Position numbers and translations under genes: made by a program
The notes under the pieces: generated by a model
Seen by the model: only the letters and a program-made list of their open reading frames with translations
Databases searched by the model: none
Told to the model about the DNA's origin: nothing
Assembly (NCBI RefSeq): GCF_004217285.1
Contig: NZ_SHKS01000001.1
Coordinates: 937,195-1,001,194 of the forward strand
DNA: 64,000 bases
Direction: 5' to 3'
Origin: Streptomyces sp. BK239
GTDB taxonomy: Bacteria; Actinomycetota; Actinomycetes; Streptomycetales; Streptomycetaceae
Shown: positions 55,272 to 63,623 of the stretch, piece by piece
How positions within the stretch are numbered: position 1 is the stretch's first letter
Layout of the letters: each line of letters opens with the position of its first letter

Positions 55272-56006
55272 ATGACGGAGCGTAGGGACGAACTCGCCGG
55301 GAATCTGGCGAAGGTGGAGGAGCGCATCGCCGCCGCGTGCGCGGCGGCCGGACGCCGGCGGGAGGAGGTGACCCTGATCGTGGTCACCAAGACCTACCCG
55401 GCCGACGACGTACGGATCCTGTCGGAGCTCGGCGTGCGCCACGTCGCCGAGAACCGCGACCAGGACGCGGCGCCGAAGGCCGCGGCTTGCTCGGATCTGC
55501 CCCTTTCCTGGCACTTCGTGGGTCAGTTGCAGACCAACAAGGTGCGTTCGGTGGTCGGTTACGCCGATGTCGTGCAGTCCGTCGACCGCGTCAAGCTCGT
55601 GACGGCCCTGTCGAAGGAAGCCGTACGGGCCGGGCGCGAGGTGGGCTGCCTCATCCAGGTCGCCCTCGACGCGCCGGAGCGTCCGGCCGGTTCGGGCGGT
55701 GTCGGCGAGCGGGGCGGCGTGTCGCCCGGCTCGGTGGAGGAGTTGGCCGCCGCCGTCGCGGCCGCGGAGGGGCTTCGGCTCGACGGACTGATGACCGTCG
55801 CACCCCTGACCGGCGAGTACGCCGGTCGTCAAAGGGCGGCGTTCCAGCGGTTGATGGATTTGTCGACCGACCTGCGCCGGGCCCATCCGGCTGCGAACAT
55901 GGTTTCCGCAGGGATGAGTGCGGATCTGGAGGAAGCCGTGGCGGCCGGGGCGACACATGTACGCGTCGGCACTGCGGTACTCGGAGTACGCGCGAGGCTC
56001 GGGTAA
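55272..56006 (+). CDS. PLP-binding homeostasis protein (YggS/YlmE family)
   Basis: A 244-residue alanine-racemase-fold protein that binds pyridoxal phosphate and balances cellular PLP and amino acid pools; no catalytic role is established. The PLP Lys is in LIVVTKTYPADD; other motifs are WHFVGQLQTNKVR, LDGLMTVAPL and SAGMSADLEEAVAAGATHVRVG. A Gly/Ser-rich insertion (about residues 135-153) interrupts the usual loop after the IQVALD strand. ATG start six bases after pgeF; sepF follows. Confidence 0.92.
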   Translation: MTERRDELAGNLAKVEERIAAACAAAGRRREEVTLIVVTKTYPADDVRILSELGVRHVAENRDQDAAPKAAACSDLPLSWHFVGQLQTNKVRSVVGYADVVQSVDRVKLVTALSKEAVRAGREVGCLIQVALDAPERPAGSGGVGERGGVSPGSVEELAAAVAAAEGLRLDGLMTVAPLTGEYAGRQRAAFQRLMDLSTDLRRAHPAANMVSAGMSADLEEAVAAGATHVRVGTAVLGVRARLG

Positions 56007-56134
56007 CGTCGCCAGAAAGTCGGACCACAGCAGAAAATATGGTCATTACCGCTTGACAGCGGGCGTAAGGACCACGTGGATCGCGGGACTTGGCAGTCGT
56101 CAGCCGATCCACCACAGAGCGGAGGACTCAGAGA

Positions 56135-56776
56135 ATGGCCGGCGCGATGCGCAAGATGGCGGTCTACCTCGGCCTCGTGGAGGACGATGGGTACGACGGC
56201 CGGGGCTTCGACCCCGACGACGACTTCGAACCCGAGCTCGACCCGGAGCCCGAGCGCGATCACCGGCGGCACGAGCCGCCGCACCAGGCACATGTCGCAC
56301 ATCAGTCCCAAAGGGACGAAGAGGTGCGTATCGTCCAACCGCCCGCGCCGCGCGAGCCGGTGGCGCGGGCCGCTTCGCTCCCCGCGGAATCCGGTCGCCC
56401 CGCGCGCATCGCGCCCGTGGCATCCATCACACAAGAACGCCAGTCCCTGGAGAAGAACGCACCGGTGATCATGCCCAAGGTTGTGTCGGAACGAGAGCCG
56501 TACCGGATCACCACGCTGCACCCACGGACGTACAACGAGGCCCGTACCATCGGGGAACACTTCCGTGAGGGCACTCCGGTGATCATGAATCTGACCGAGA
56601 TGGATGACACGGACGCGAAGCGACTTGTCGACTTTGCGGCCGGTTTGGTGTTTGGTCTTCACGGCAGCATCGAGCGGGTGACGCAGAAGGTGTTCCTGTT
56701 GTCGCCTGCTAACGTCGATGTCACGGCGGAGGACAAGGCCCGCATCGCAGAGGGCGGGTTCTTCAACCAGAGCTGA
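56135..56776 (+). CDS. sepF: Cell division protein SepF
   Basis: Anchors FtsZ to the membrane. The 213-residue protein has an N-terminal amphipathic segment ([18 protein letters not shown]), an acidic disordered linker (~20-110) and the SepF core, with [38 protein letters not shown] and [13 protein letters not shown]. In actinobacteria, which lack FtsA, SepF is the main membrane anchor of the ring, fitting the absence of ftsA here. The ATG at 56135 is preceded by GCGGAGGA. Confidence 0.95.
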   Translation: MAGAMRKMAVYLGLVEDDGYDGRGFDPDDDFEPELDPEPERDHRRHEPPHQAHVAHQSQRDEEVRIVQPPAPREPVARAASLPAESGRPARIAPVASITQERQSLEKNAPVIMPKVVSEREPYRITTLHPRTYNEARTIGEHFREGTPVIMNLTEMDDTDAKRLVDFAAGLVFGLHGSIERVTQKVFLLSPANVDVTAEDKARIAEGGFFNQS

Positions 56777-56839
56777 GAGACTCGGCCGGAAACAGCAGTA
56801 CGAGTGAGCGTGTGAGCAGGGGAGAGGGAAGCACCGAAC

Positions 56840-57124
56840 ATGAGCGTGGTCCTGGATGTCGTCTACATCGCGCTGATGGTCTTCCTCATCGTGCTCATCT
56901 TCCGACTGGTCATGGACTACGTCTTCCAGTTCGCCCGCTCATGGCAACCCGGCAAGGCGATGGTGGTCGTTCTGGAGGCCACCTACACTGTCACCGATCC
57001 ACCGCTCAAGCTTCTGCGGCGGGTCATCCCGCCGCTGCGTCTCGGGGGCGTGGCGCTCGACCTGTCCTTCTTCGTACTGATGATCATCGTTTACATCTTG
57101 ATCTCGATCGTGAGCGGGCTGTGA
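56840..57124 (+). CDS. ylmG: YggT-family membrane protein (YlmG)
   Basis: A 94-residue protein with two transmembrane helices (VVYIALMVFLIVLIFRLVMDY and LDLSFFVLMIIVYILISIV regions) separated by a loop with the conserved PPLKLLRRVIPPLRLGGVALD. YlmG homologues are encoded between sepF and divIVA across Gram-positive bacteria and are linked to division or nucleoid positioning. The S. coelicolor gene has a mild effect. ATG with GGGGAGAGG upstream. Confidence 0.92.
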   Translation: MSVVLDVVYIALMVFLIVLIFRLVMDYVFQFARSWQPGKAMVVVLEATYTVTDPPLKLLRRVIPPLRLGGVALDLSFFVLMIIVYILISIVSGL

Positions 57125-57178
57125 GTCGATGTGAACTACCGTCTTGCCGAATGCCGACGACTACGTTGAGGTGAAGAG

Positions 57179-58363
57179 ATGCCGTTGACCCCCGAGGACG
57201 TGCGGAACAAGCAGTTCACGACCGTCCGCCTCCGAGAAGGCTATGACGAGGACGAGGTCGATGCCTTCCTCGACGAGGTCGAAGCCGAACTGACCCGTCT
57301 GCTCCGCGAGAACGAGGACCTGCGCGCCAAGCTGGCCGCGGCCACGCGCGCTGCTGCCCAGAACCAGCAGAACATGCGCAAGCCCCCGGAGCCGCAGGAC
57401 GGCCAGCAGCAGGGCATGCCGCCGCAACAGCAGCAGGGCATGCCCCAGCAGGGCATGCGAGGTCCCGGCGCTCCGGTGCCCGCCGGCATATCGGGCCCGC
57501 CGCAGCAGCAGATGGGTGGCCCCATGGGTGGTCCGCCCCAGCTGCCGAGCGGTGCCCCGCAGCTGCCCGCCGGCCCCGGCGGCGGTCAGGGTGGTCCCCA
57601 GGGTCAGGGTCCGATGGGCCAGGGCCCGATGGGTCAGGGTCCGATGGGTCAAGGCCCCATGGGCCAGGGCCCGATGGGCGGTCAGCCCCCCATGCAGCAG
57701 CAGATGGGTGGTCCGATGGGCGGCCCCATGGGCGGTCCGATGGGCGGCCCCGGTCAGGGAGGCCCCGGTGGCGACAGCGCCGCCCGAGTCCTCTCGCTGG
57801 CCCAGCAGACCGCCGACCAGGCGATCGCGGAGGCCCGTTCCGAAGCCAACAAGATCGTCGGCGAGGCGCGTTCGCGCGCCGAGGGTCTTGAGCGTGACGC
57901 CCGGGCCAAGGCCGACGCCCTGGAGCGGGACGCGCAGGAGAAGCACCGCGTCGCGATGGGCTCCCTGGAGTCCGCTCGCGCCACGCTGGAGCGCAAGGTC
58001 GAGGACCTGCGCGGCTTCGAGCGCGAGTACCGTACGCGCCTGAAGTCGTACCTGGAGTCCCAGCTGCGCCAGTTGGAGACGCAGGCCGACGACTCCCTCG
58101 CCCCGCCGCGCACCCCGGCCACGGCCTCCCTGCCGCCGTCCCCGGCGCCTTCCATGGCTCCGGCCGGCGCCAGCGCCCCGTCCTACGGCGGCAACCAGGG
58201 CATGGGCGGCCCGAGCCCCGCTGGTCCGTCCTACGGCGGCCAGCAGCAGATGTCTCCCGCCATGACCCAGCCGATGGCGCCGGTACGACCGCAGGGTCCC
58301 TCCCCGATGGGGCAGGCTCCCTCGCCGATGCGCGGCTTCCTCATCGACGAGGACGACAACTGA
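57179..58363 (+). CDS. divIVA: Polar growth determinant DivIVA
   Basis: The coiled-coil protein that marks hyphal tips and directs apical wall synthesis; essential in Streptomyces. The 394-residue protein has the membrane-binding N-terminal domain ([40 protein letters not shown]; key hydrophobic/basic tip [10 protein letters not shown]), a long Gln/Gly/Met/Pro-rich linker (~65-200) with tandem GQGPM and GGPM units, a second coiled coil (~205-305) and a disordered Pro-rich tail. ATG start with GAGGTGAAGAG upstream. It is the last gene of the cluster. Confidence 0.96.
   Translation: MPLTPEDVRNKQFTTVRLREGYDEDEVDAFLDEVEAELTRLLRENEDLRAKLAAATRAAAQNQQNMRKPPEPQDGQQQGMPPQQQQGMPQQGMRGPGAPVPAGISGPPQQQMGGPMGGPPQLPSGAPQLPAGPGGGQGGPQGQGPMGQGPMGQGPMGQGPMGQGPMGGQPPMQQQMGGPMGGPMGGPMGGPGQGGPGGDSAARVLSLAQQTADQAIAEARSEANKIVGEARSRAEGLERDARAKADALERDAQEKHRVAMGSLESARATLERKVEDLRGFEREYRTRLKSYLESQLRQLETQADDSLAPPRTPATASLPPSPAPSMAPAGASAPSYGGNQGMGGPSPAGPSYGGQQQMSPAMTQPMAPVRPQGPSPMGQAPSPMRGFLIDEDDN
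57602..57676 (+). repeat. 15-bp tandem repeat in divIVA (GQGPM x5)
   Basis: Five in-frame copies of a 15-base unit encode GQGPM. Copies differ at third codon positions. A second in-frame series at 57707-57742 encodes GGPM three times with a 12-base unit. Confidence 0.85.
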
Positions 58364-58398
58364 CGGCCAGTAGTACGCCTTAGGCGTCGGCAGCGTTC

Positions 58399-58440
58399 AA
58401 AGGGCGGGGCCCCGGATTCCGATCCGGGGCCCCGCCCTTT
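58399..58440. terminator. Strong bidirectional terminator after divIVA
   Basis: A 19-bp perfect stem (58399-58417 with 58422-58440) with a four-base loop begins AAAGGGCGGGG and ends CCCGCCCTTT, followed by TAC. It can stop transcripts from divIVA and from ileS on the other strand. Confidence 0.9.
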
Positions 58441-58492
58441 TACGCGCATTGCGCACGGGAACCGACGTGATCGGTACCGGCAGGGGGACGCG

Positions 58493-58528
58493 CAACGGCG
58501 GCTGCCCGGAACCGGGCAGCCGCCGTTG
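58493..58528 (-). terminator. Terminator of ileS
   Basis: CAACGGCGGCTGCCCGG (58493-58509) is followed almost at once by its exact reverse complement (58512-58528), giving a 16-bp hairpin 18 bases after the ileS stop. Confidence 0.8.
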
Positions 58529-58546
58529 ACCCGCTCGGCGCGAGCG

Positions 58547-61500
58547 TCACACCTTGCGGAGGCGGAACGTCAGCGTCAGGGCCTCGTCGCTGAACGGGGC
58601 GCCGTAGCTGTCGTCGGCGTCACCCTGGGCGAAGTCAGTCGCGAGGACCTCGTCGGCGATCAGACCGGCGTGGTCGTTCAGGGCCTCGACGGTCGCCGGG
58701 TCCGTGGCGGTCCAGCGGAGCGCGATGCGGTCGGCGACGTCGAGACCGCTGTTCTTGCGGCTCTCCTGGATCAGACGGATCGCGTCACGGGCGAGACCCG
58801 CACGCCGCAGCTCCTCGGTGATCTCCAGGTCGAGGGCGACCGTCGCACCGGAGTCGGACGCCACCGACCAGCCCTCGCGCGGCGTCTCCGTGATGATCAC
58901 CTCGTCCGGGCCGAGCGTGATCGTCTCGCCGTCGACCTCCACCGACGCGGTGCCCTCGCGCAACGCCAGGGAGAGCGCGGCCGCGTCGGCGCCGGCGACG
59001 GCCTTGGCGACGTCCTGGACGCGCTTGCCGAACCGCTTGCCCAGCGCACGGAAGTTGGCCTTGGCGGTCGTGTCGACCAGGCTGCCGCCCACCTCGGACA
59101 GCGACGCGAGCGACTCGACGTTCAGCTCCTCCGTGATCTGCGAGCGCAGCTCGGGCGAGAGGGCGTCGAAGCCGGCCGCGGCGATCAGGGCGCGGCGCAG
59201 CGGCTGGCGGGTCTTGACGCCCGACTCCGCGCGCGTGGCGCGGCCCAGCTCCACCAGGCGGCGGATGAGCGCCATCTGCCGGGACAGCTCCGGGTCGATC
59301 GCGGACAGGTCCGCCTCCGGCCAGGAGGACAGGTGAACCGACTCCGGGGCGCCGGGCGTGACGGGCGCGACGAGGTCCTGCCAGACCCGCTCGGTGATGA
59401 ACGGGGTCAGCGGGGCCATCAGCCTGGTGACCGTCTCCACGACCTCGTGCAGCGTGCGCAGCGCGGACTTGTCGCCCTGCCAGAAGCGGCGGCGCGAGCG
59501 GCGCACGTACCAGTTGGACAGGTCGTCGACGAACGCGGAGAGCAGCTTGCCGGCGCGCTGGGTGTCGTAGGCCTCCAGGGACTGCGTCACCTGGTCGGTG
59601 AGCGCGTGGAGTTCGGACAGCAGCCAGCGGTCGAGGACGGGCCGCTCGGCGGGCGCCGGGTCGGCCTCGGAGGGGGACCAGCCGGACGTGCGCGCGTACA
59701 GGGCCTGGAAGGCGACCGTGTTCCAGTACGTCAGGAGCGTCTTGCGGACGACCTCCTGGATCGTGCCGTGGCCCACGCGGCGGGCCGCCCAGGGCGAGCC
59801 GCCGGCCGCCATGAACCAGCGCACCGCGTCCGCACCGTGCTGGTCCATGAGCGGGATCGGCTGCAGGATGTTGCCCAGGTGCTTGGACATCTTGCGGCCG
59901 TCCTCGGCGAGGATGTGGCCGAGGCAGACGACGTTCTCGTAGCTGGACTTGTCGAAGACCAGCGTGCCGACCGCCATCAGCGTGTAGAACCAGCCGCGGG
60001 TCTGGTCGATGGCCTCGGAGATGAACTGCGCCGGGTACCGGCTCTCGAACAGCTCCTTGTTCTTGTACGGGTAGCCCCACTGCGCGAACGGCATGGACCC
60101 CGAGTCGTACCAGGCGTCGATGACCTCCGGCACACGCGTGGCGGTCTTCCCGCAGCCCTCCTGCGGGCAGCCGAAGGTGACCGCGTCGATGAACGGGCGG
60201 TGCGGGTCCAGCTCGGACTGGTCGGCGCCGGTGAGCTCGCTGAGCTCCGCGCGCGAGCCGACGCAGGTGAGGTGGTCGTCCTCGCAGCGCCAGATCGGCA
60301 GCGGGGTGCCCCAGTAGCGGCTGCGGGACAGCGCCCAGTCGATGTTGTTGTTCAGCCAGTCGCCGAAGCGGCCGTGCTTGACCGACTCGGGGAACCAGTT
60401 GGTCTTCTCGTTCTCCTGGAGGAGACGGTCCTTGACGGCGGTGGTGCGGATGTACCAGGACGGCTGCGCGTAGTAGAGCAGCGCGGTGTGGCAGCGCCAG
60501 CAGTGCGGGTAGCTGTGCTCGTACGGGATGTGCTTGAACAGCAGGCCGCGCTGCTGGAGGTCCTCGGTGAGCCGTTCGTCGGCCTTCTTGAAGAAGACGC
60601 CGCCGACCATGGGGACGTCCGGCGCGAAGGTGCCGTCGGGGAGGACCGGGTTGACCACCGGCAGGCCGTAGGAGCGGCAGACCTTGAGGTCGTCCTCACC
60701 GAAGGCGGGGGACTGGTGGACCAGACCGGTGCCGTCCTCGGTGGTCACGTACTCGGCGTTGACGACGAAATGCGCCTCGGCCGGGAACTCCACCAGCTCG
60801 AAGGGACGTTGATAGGTCCAGCGCTCCATTTCGGCGCCGGTGAAGGTCTGCCCGGTGGTCTCCCAGCCCTCGCCGAGCGCCTTGGCGAGCAGCGGCTCGG
60901 CGACGACGAGCTTCTCCTCGCCGTCGGTCGCCACGACGTAGGTGACCTCGGGGTGCGCGGCCACGGCCGTGTTGGAGACCAGCGTCCAGGGGGTCGTCGT
61001 CCACACCAGGAGGGCGGCCTCGCCGGCGAGCGGACCGGAGGTGAGCGGGAAACGGACGTACACGGACGGGTCGACGACCGTCTCGTAGCCCTGCGCCAGC
61101 TCGTGGTCGGACAGGCCGGTGCCGCAGCGCGGACACCAGGGGGCGACGCGGTGGTCCTGGACCAGCAGGCCCTTGCCGAAGATCTCCTTCAGCGACCACC
61201 AGACCGACTCGATGTACTCGGGGTCCATCGTGACGTACGCGTCGTCGAGGTCGACCCAGTAGCCCATGCGGGTCGTCAGCTCGGCGAAGGCGTCGGTGTG
61301 GCGGAGCACGGACTCACGGCACTTCGCGTTGAAGTCGGCGATGCCGTACGCCTCGATGTCCTTCTTGCCGCTGAAGCCGAGTTCCTTCTCGACCGCCAGT
61401 TCCACCGGGAGGCCGTGGCAGTCCCAGCCGGCCTTGCGGGCCACGTGGTAGCCGCGCATGGTGCGGAAGCGGGGGAAGACGTCCTTGAAGACGCGGGCCT

Positions 61501-61690
61501 CGATGTGGTGGGCGCCCGGCATGCCGTTGGCGGTGGGCGGGCCCTCGTAGAACACCCACTCGGGGCGGCCCTCGGACTGCTCCAGGCTCTTGGCGAAGAT
61601 CTTCTGCTCGCGCCAGAAGTCGAGCACGGCGTGCTCGAGGGCGGGCAGGTCGACCTGGGCGGGCACCTGGCGGTACTGCGGCGTTGTCAT
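58547..61690 (-). CDS. ileS: Isoleucyl-tRNA synthetase, IleRS2-like with GAHH signature
   Basis: Charges tRNA-Ile with isoleucine and edits valine. The 1047-residue class Ia enzyme has PPTANGMPGAHHIEARVFKD at the HIGH position: residues 59-62 read G-A-H-H instead of H-x-G-H. KMSKH (600-604, in GRKMSKHLGN) replaces KMSKS. WTTTPWTLVSN and TDGEEKLVVAE belong to the editing domain. Length and motifs suggest the eukaryote-like IleRS2 type, which tolerates mupirocin; the swapped signature is the form reported for hyper-resistant IleRS2. A T-box leader precedes it. ATG at 61690 with CCGGAGGAAGC upstream. Confidence 0.95.
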   Translation of the reverse strand: MTTPQYRQVPAQVDLPALEHAVLDFWREQKIFAKSLEQSEGRPEWVFYEGPPTANGMPGAHHIEARVFKDVFPRFRTMRGYHVARKAGWDCHGLPVELAVEKELGFSGKKDIEAYGIADFNAKCRESVLRHTDAFAELTTRMGYWVDLDDAYVTMDPEYIESVWWSLKEIFGKGLLVQDHRVAPWCPRCGTGLSDHELAQGYETVVDPSVYVRFPLTSGPLAGEAALLVWTTTPWTLVSNTAVAAHPEVTYVVATDGEEKLVVAEPLLAKALGEGWETTGQTFTGAEMERWTYQRPFELVEFPAEAHFVVNAEYVTTEDGTGLVHQSPAFGEDDLKVCRSYGLPVVNPVLPDGTFAPDVPMVGGVFFKKADERLTEDLQQRGLLFKHIPYEHSYPHCWRCHTALLYYAQPSWYIRTTAVKDRLLQENEKTNWFPESVKHGRFGDWLNNNIDWALSRSRYWGTPLPIWRCEDDHLTCVGSRAELSELTGADQSELDPHRPFIDAVTFGCPQEGCGKTATRVPEVIDAWYDSGSMPFAQWGYPYKNKELFESRYPAQFISEAIDQTRGWFYTLMAVGTLVFDKSSYENVVCLGHILAEDGRKMSKHLGNILQPIPLMDQHGADAVRWFMAAGGSPWAARRVGHGTIQEVVRKTLLTYWNTVAFQALYARTSGWSPSEADPAPAERPVLDRWLLSELHALTDQVTQSLEAYDTQRAGKLLSAFVDDLSNWYVRRSRRRFWQGDKSALRTLHEVVETVTRLMAPLTPFITERVWQDLVAPVTPGAPESVHLSSWPEADLSAIDPELSRQMALIRRLVELGRATRAESGVKTRQPLRRALIAAAGFDALSPELRSQITEELNVESLASLSEVGGSLVDTTAKANFRALGKRFGKRVQDVAKAVAGADAAALSLALREGTASVEVDGETITLGPDEVIITETPREGWSVASDSGATVALDLEITEELRRAGLARDAIRLIQESRKNSGLDVADRIALRWTATDPATVEALNDHAGLIADEVLATDFAQGDADDSYGAPFSDEALTLTFRLRKV

Positions 61691-61696
61691 CGGCGA

Positions 61697-61985
61697 GCTT
61701 CCTCCGGCGGACGTACTGCCTTCCGTCGGAGGGACGAGAGCCTTCTTGCCTGTCTACGCCGTGTGCGGCGCGCTCCCGCGGTACCACCCTCCTTGGCTCC
61801 CCGGTGCGTCCTGCACGCCGACGAGCCCCCTCATTGGGGTCGCGATGCCGGTTCTACTCGCCTGCGGCTGTCGCCCGTGGCTTTCTTCCGGCGGCTCCGG
61901 GGTGATGTTCACGTCGCGCTCGCCCCCGGGCTTCCACCGTCCCCGGGTCGCTCTGGGCTGCGTACGCCGCTACTCGTCCCCATCC
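61697..61985 (-). promoter_or_regulatory. ileS T-box riboswitch (translational type)
   Basis: On the minus strand the T-box core AGGGTGGTACCGCG lies at 61790-61777; its TGGT can pair with the ACCA end of uncharged tRNA-Ile. An isoleucine specifier ATC is found at 61906-61904 within GAACATCACC, in a short stem. No terminator with a T-tract follows; instead CCCTCCGACGG can pair with the CGGAGGA ribosome-binding site, so control is likely at translation, as described for actinobacterial ileS leaders with an ultrashort stem I. The 5' boundary is approximate. Confidence 0.88.
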
Positions 61986-62216
61986 ACGCTTTTCGCTCCG
62001 CCCAGTGTACGGCGCGCCGCGGACGGCGGCCGACCGGTTTTCCGGGACTGTGGACGAGGCGCGGGACCGTGTCCGGTATGACCCGAATGGGGTGGTGTGC
62101 GGATTCGGGTCCCGGGACGGCGAACTGGGCGGATTACCTCGCGGGGAGTTGGGCACAACGCATGCAGGTTCGCCGCGCGGCGTGCGCGAGGCGGGCGAAT
62201 CGGGCGGTGCGCCCCG

Positions 62217-62245
62217 TTGCCGCGGGACCCAAGTCGATTTATCGT
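62217..62245 (+). promoter_or_regulatory. Candidate promoter of the DksA-like gene
   Basis: TTGCCG (62217-62222), 17 bases, TATCGT (62240-62245), a reasonable housekeeping sigma match about 50 bases before the ATG at 62294. The rest of 61986-62293 shows no gene that I can support. Confidence 0.4.
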
Positions 62246-62293
62246 CCCAGCACGATTCGCGCGCAAGATCACAATATGTGAAGGGGCCGCGGC

Positions 62294-63556
62294 ATGGTGG
62301 CGAAGAAGACCGCCGTACGGCAGTCGGCGTCCGGGGACGCCTCTGGCGGTGCGGCCGGAAACGACGCGCGAGGTGGCGGTGCCGCGCGCGCCGGCAAGGG
62401 GGCGAGGAAGGCGACCGGGGGCGGCAAGGCGGCCGAGGGGGCGGGGAGGAGCGGGACGGGGGTAGCGGGCTCTGCTCGGGGGAAGAAGGCAGCGGGGCCG
62501 GGCAAGGCGACGGCAGGTGGCAGGACCTCGGCCGGGGGAGCGGCGGAGGGCAGGGCGACGGACGGTGGAGCGGCTGCCGAGAAGGCGACGGCCTCGGGGG
62601 CGATGCGGAAGACAGCGGTGAAGAAAGAGACGCGCGCGGGGCCGGCCGCCCGCGTGGAGACGGCCATGGACACGGCCGCGGAGACGACCGTGACGGCGAC
62701 GCCGGACGCGCAGAAGAAGGCGGCCGCGAAGCGGACGCCGGTGGCGAGGAAGACGGCGGCCGCGAAGAAGGCGGTGGCCGCCGAGGAGACGGCGGTCGCC
62801 GGGAAAGCGGCTGTGAAGGCGAGTGCCCGGAAGGCGCAGAAGGCGACGCGGGCGGAGGCCTCCCCCGCCGGGGCAGAGGCCGCGACCGGGAACGCCGCGC
62901 GCGCGGAGAGCGCGCCCCGCACCGCCGCCGGCCGTCGTGCCGGGAGCCGTGGGGGACCGGGGCGCGGTGGTGACGGCGGCGCCGTCGCGGAGGGGGACGG
63001 CAAGCAGGGCGCCGTCAGGAAGAGCAGGGCCAACAAGGCGGGCGCGGCCTCGGCCGCGGAGCAGACGGGAGCCACGACAGTGGTTGCGAAGAAGACTCCT
63101 GGCACGGCCACGGCGGCGAAGAACGCCGTCCCCAAGGCACGGCCCGCCGCGGCCGAGGCCGGCGACCTGGCGGTACGCCCCGGTGAGGAGCCGTGGACCC
63201 CCGAAGAGGTCGAGGAGGCCCGCGCCGAACTGCAGTCCGAGTTCGACCGGCTGCGCACGGAACTCGTCTCCTCCGAGGCGGCCCTCGCGGGTCTCATGCG
63301 GGACTCCGGGGACGGCGCCGGCGACGACCAGGCGGACACCGGCACCAAGAACATCACGCGCGAGCACGAACTGGCGCTCGCCGCCAACGCGCGCGAGATG
63401 ATGATCCAGACCGAGCACGCCCTGGAGCGGCTGGACGCCGGCACCTACGGCCTGTGCGAGAACTGCGGAAAGCCCATCGGCAAGGCCAGGATGCAGGCCT
63501 TCCCGCGGGCCACGCTGTGCGTGGAGTGCAAGCAGAAGCAGGAGCGTCGATACTGA
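62294..63556 (+). CDS. DksA/TraR-type zinc-finger protein with basic histone-like arm
   Basis: A 420-residue protein. The first ~290 residues are almost only Ala, Lys, Gly, Thr and Arg (KKTAVRQ, ARKTAAAKKAVAAEE, KASARKAQKATRAE), like the tail of histone H1 or of the Streptomyces HupS nucleoid protein. The last ~130 form a DksA/TraR module: a helical hairpin (EEVEEARAELQSEFDRLRTEL ... TEHALERLDAGTYG) and a C4 zinc finger (C-x2-C-x17-C-x2-C, in LCENCGKP and LCVECKQKQ). It may bind RNA polymerase through the module and DNA through the arm (inference). ATG after GAAGGGGCC. Confidence 0.85.
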   Translation: MVAKKTAVRQSASGDASGGAAGNDARGGGAARAGKGARKATGGGKAAEGAGRSGTGVAGSARGKKAAGPGKATAGGRTSAGGAAEGRATDGGAAAEKATASGAMRKTAVKKETRAGPAARVETAMDTAAETTVTATPDAQKKAAAKRTPVARKTAAAKKAVAAEETAVAGKAAVKASARKAQKATRAEASPAGAEAATGNAARAESAPRTAAGRRAGSRGGPGRGGDGGAVAEGDGKQGAVRKSRANKAGAASAAEQTGATTVVAKKTPGTATAAKNAVPKARPAAAEAGDLAVRPGEEPWTPEEVEEARAELQSEFDRLRTELVSSEAALAGLMRDSGDGAGDDQADTGTKNITREHELALAANAREMMIQTEHALERLDAGTYGLCENCGKPIGKARMQAFPRATLCVECKQKQERRY

Positions 63557-63623
63557 TCGCCTGTCTGCCCGGGGGCGTGCCGTACCCTCGTCCTCAGTCA
63601 GGTACCTAGGTTGAGGGACTCAC

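Noticed and set aside
58526..62281. A 1251-codon open frame opposite ileS
   Set aside because: It is the antisense frame of ileS and its T-box; no plausible protein motifs.
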